Of a stretch of 43,643 nucleotides of DNA, positions 42,586-43,643 are shown in pieces (position 1 is the first letter of the stretch; the number at the start of each line of letters is the position of its first letter). The notes beneath the pieces are model-generated. The model had not been told where the DNA came from. It saw only the letters and a list, made by a program, of their open reading frames with translations, and searched no databases. The translations under genes were made by a program, and so were the position numbers. This DNA is from Mycobacteriaceae bacterium (lineage in GTDB: Bacteria > Pseudomonadota > Gammaproteobacteria > Burkholderiales > Burkholderiaceae_D): positions 1 through 43,643 of the forward strand of contig CAJCHO010000122.1 in the NCBI GenBank assembly GCA_903970145.1, in the 5' to 3' direction.

Positions 42586-43515
42586 TCAGTAACCGCGAGC
42601 GGGATCGACGATGCCATCGATCGGTTTTCCTGCCTGGTGGTCGCGAATCTTGCCGGCAATTTGCGCGAGGCTATTGGCTCGCAAGGTGCGCGCTGCGATG
42701 TGCGGGGTCATGGTAATGCGCGTCTCGCTCCAGAAAGCGTGCCCGGCTGGTAGGGGTTCCTCGCGAAATACGTCCAGGCAAGCACCGGCAAGGTGCCCTT
42801 CCAGCAAGAGCGCGAGGAGGTCGTCCTCCACAAGATGGGCGCCGCGTGCCACATTGATCAGATAAGCGCCTGGCATGAGCTTTTCAAGGTTGGAGCGACA
42901 CAATATCGATTCGGTATCGGGGGTCAGGGGCAGTACGCACACCAGTATGCGCGTGGCGCGCAAAAGCTTCTCGAGGCCGTCAGCCCCATGGTGGCAGGTT
43001 ATCCCCTCGAGGCTGTGTTCGGTGCGCGACCAGCCGTGCACGGCAAACTCGAAGCTGGAAAGCGCCCTGGCTACGCGCGCTCCGATGACCCCAAGACCGA
43101 GCACGCCGATCGGGAAATGCTCACGCAACAAAGGCTTGCGCAGCTGCCACTGGCCGGCACGCATATCAGCCTCGTAGCGCTCGAACTCGCGAGTAAAGCG
43201 CAGCACCGCGTGGCAGACGTACTCGGCCATCTGCACGGACATGCCTGCATCACCGAGCCGCACCAGCGGCACAGCGCGCGGCCGCTTGGGCATGGCGAGC
43301 AGAGCGTCGACACCGGCGCCAAGGCAAAAGATCGCGCGCAGATGGCGTTCGTGCTCGAACAGCTCCTGCGGCGGTGCCCAGACGACCGCATAGTCGGCGC
43401 CGCTCTGCGCCCGCGCGTCAAAGGCCGTGACTTCGGCGTCTGGCATGAGGGCCTGCAGCTCCCTGATCCAAACCGTCAGATCGCCCGAGGCGGCGCTAAA
43501 CACGATGCGCGTCAT
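42586..43515 (-). CDS. D-2-hydroxyacid dehydrogenase, glyoxylate/hydroxypyruvate reductase A-like
   Basis: The protein has 309 residues. NAD(P)-dependent reduction of glyoxylate, hydroxypyruvate or a related 2-oxoacid is expected. The dinucleotide motif is GVLGLGVIGARVARAL (about 136-151). The catalytic residues are the Arg in INVARGAHLV, the Glu in DVFREEPLP and the His in TPHIAA. The short substrate domain with LGAGVDALL and the Pro-rich loop match GhrA rather than phosphoglycerate dehydrogenase. Its start overlaps the upstream carboxylase stop (ATGA). Its role in a leucine-type operon is not obvious. Confidence 0.9.
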   Translation of the reverse strand: MTRIVFSAASGDLTVWIRELQALMPDAEVTAFDARAQSGADYAVVWAPPQELFEHERHLRAIFCLGAGVDALLAMPKRPRAVPLVRLGDAGMSVQMAEYVCHAVLRFTREFERYEADMRAGQWQLRKPLLREHFPIGVLGLGVIGARVARALSSFEFAVHGWSRTEHSLEGITCHHGADGLEKLLRATRILVCVLPLTPDTESILCRSNLEKLMPGAYLINVARGAHLVEDDLLALLLEGHLAGACLDVFREEPLPAGHAFWSETRITMTPHIAARTLRANSLAQIAGKIRDHQAGKPIDGIVDPARGY

Positions 43516-43643
43516 GGGCTGGCGGCGGCATCCTCGGTAAATTGCAACAGTTGCGCACCTTCGCTGACCTGGTCGCCGACCGCAAACAGTACCTCGGTGA
43601 CCAGGCCATCGGCGGGAGCCGCGATGGTGTGCTCCATCTTCAT
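43512..43643 (-). CDS. Biotin-dependent acyl-CoA carboxylase alpha subunit, C-terminal end
   Basis: Only the last 43 codons are in the window. They begin inside the biotin attachment motif: MKMEHTIAAPADG contains the biotinylated Lys of the (A)MKM motif, followed by LVTEVLFAVGDQVSEGAQLLQF, the second half of a biotinyl domain. The gene continues beyond position 43643. Upstream position in an operon with HMG-CoA lyase suggests methylcrotonyl-CoA carboxylase alpha (liuD/mccA), but propionyl- or geranyl-CoA carboxylase cannot be excluded from this fragment. Confidence 0.88.
   Translation of the reverse strand: MKMEHTIAAPADGLVTEVLFAVGDQVSEGAQLLQFTEDAAASP

Noticed and set aside
1-43643. CRISPR arrays, tRNA/rRNA genes, insertion sequences, prophage or toxin-antitoxin modules
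   Set aside because: I saw no regularly spaced repeats, transposase or integrase motifs, or cloverleaf-like sequences on reading both strands, though without tools a tRNA could be missed.

Overview
The window is GC-rich and densely packed, with almost no spare DNA. Its gene content (IcmF-type isobutyryl-CoA mutase, a fused indolepyruvate oxidoreductase beside an Lrp gene, a NodT/EmrAB efflux operon, a LIU-type leucine-catabolism operon, DUF1631 and DUF1289 proteins) suggests the chromosome of an aerobic, metabolically versatile betaproteobacterium, probably Burkholderiales-like. That placement is inferred from gene families; no rRNA or other phylogenetic marker is present. I see no tRNA, rRNA, CRISPR array, insertion sequence, integrase or prophage gene.

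Layout. 1-5062 carries the 3' end of a prolyl oligopeptidase, a receiver-TPR response regulator, a convergent metallophosphoesterase, queE-queD for the 7-deazaguanine (queuosine) pathway, and a glutathione S-transferase. 5072-14626 holds an exported gamma-glutamyltransferase, a 1194-residue single-chain indolepyruvate:ferredoxin oxidoreductase divergent from an Lrp/AsnC regulator, a secreted creatininase-family protein followed by an exported beta-propeller protein, and class II fumarase. 14790-20821 holds icmF and a DUF1631 protein. A Crp/Fnr-type regulator (20824-21498) diverges from a compact operon (21746-30361): acyl-CoA synthetase, LivG-, LivH- and LivM-like subunits, a binding protein, a LivF-like ATPase, an 89-residue orphan and a PaaK-like ligase. 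Next come a membrane fatty acid hydroxylase/sterol desaturase and a 2,4-dienoyl-CoA-reductase-like SDR. 32957-37889 is a MarR-NodT-EmrA-EmrB efflux operon, and 38004-39896 is a Kup potassium transporter. The right end (39902-43643, minus strand) is a tightly overlapping operon: the 3' end of a biotin-dependent carboxylase alpha subunit, a D-2-hydroxyacid dehydrogenase, HMG-CoA lyase, a DUF1289 protein, a 2-hydroxychromene-2-carboxylate isomerase-like protein and an MBL-fold hydrolase.

How the parts fit. Much of the window concerns acyl-CoA and amino-acid carbon: aryl-pyruvate oxidation (IOR), isobutyryl/butyryl-CoA interconversion (IcmF), leucine-type degradation (carboxylase, HMG-CoA lyase), dienoyl-CoA reduction, fumarase, and a transporter operon flanked at both ends by CoA-ligase-type genes. 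I read that operon as a device that captures an unidentified organic acid and activates it with CoA.

The most distinctive signals outside genes are regulatory. They are an exact TGTCA-N6-CGACA inverted repeat in front of the Crp/Fnr gene, a separate 20-bp inverted repeat about 43 bp upstream of a possible start of the transporter-operon transcript, a 16-bp ACGT-type palindrome between fumC and icmF, a palindrome inside the marR promoter, and phased GGGA/TCCC half-sites between IOR and lrp. All convergent gene pairs end within 9 bp of each other, twice sharing a single CTAG as both stop codons.
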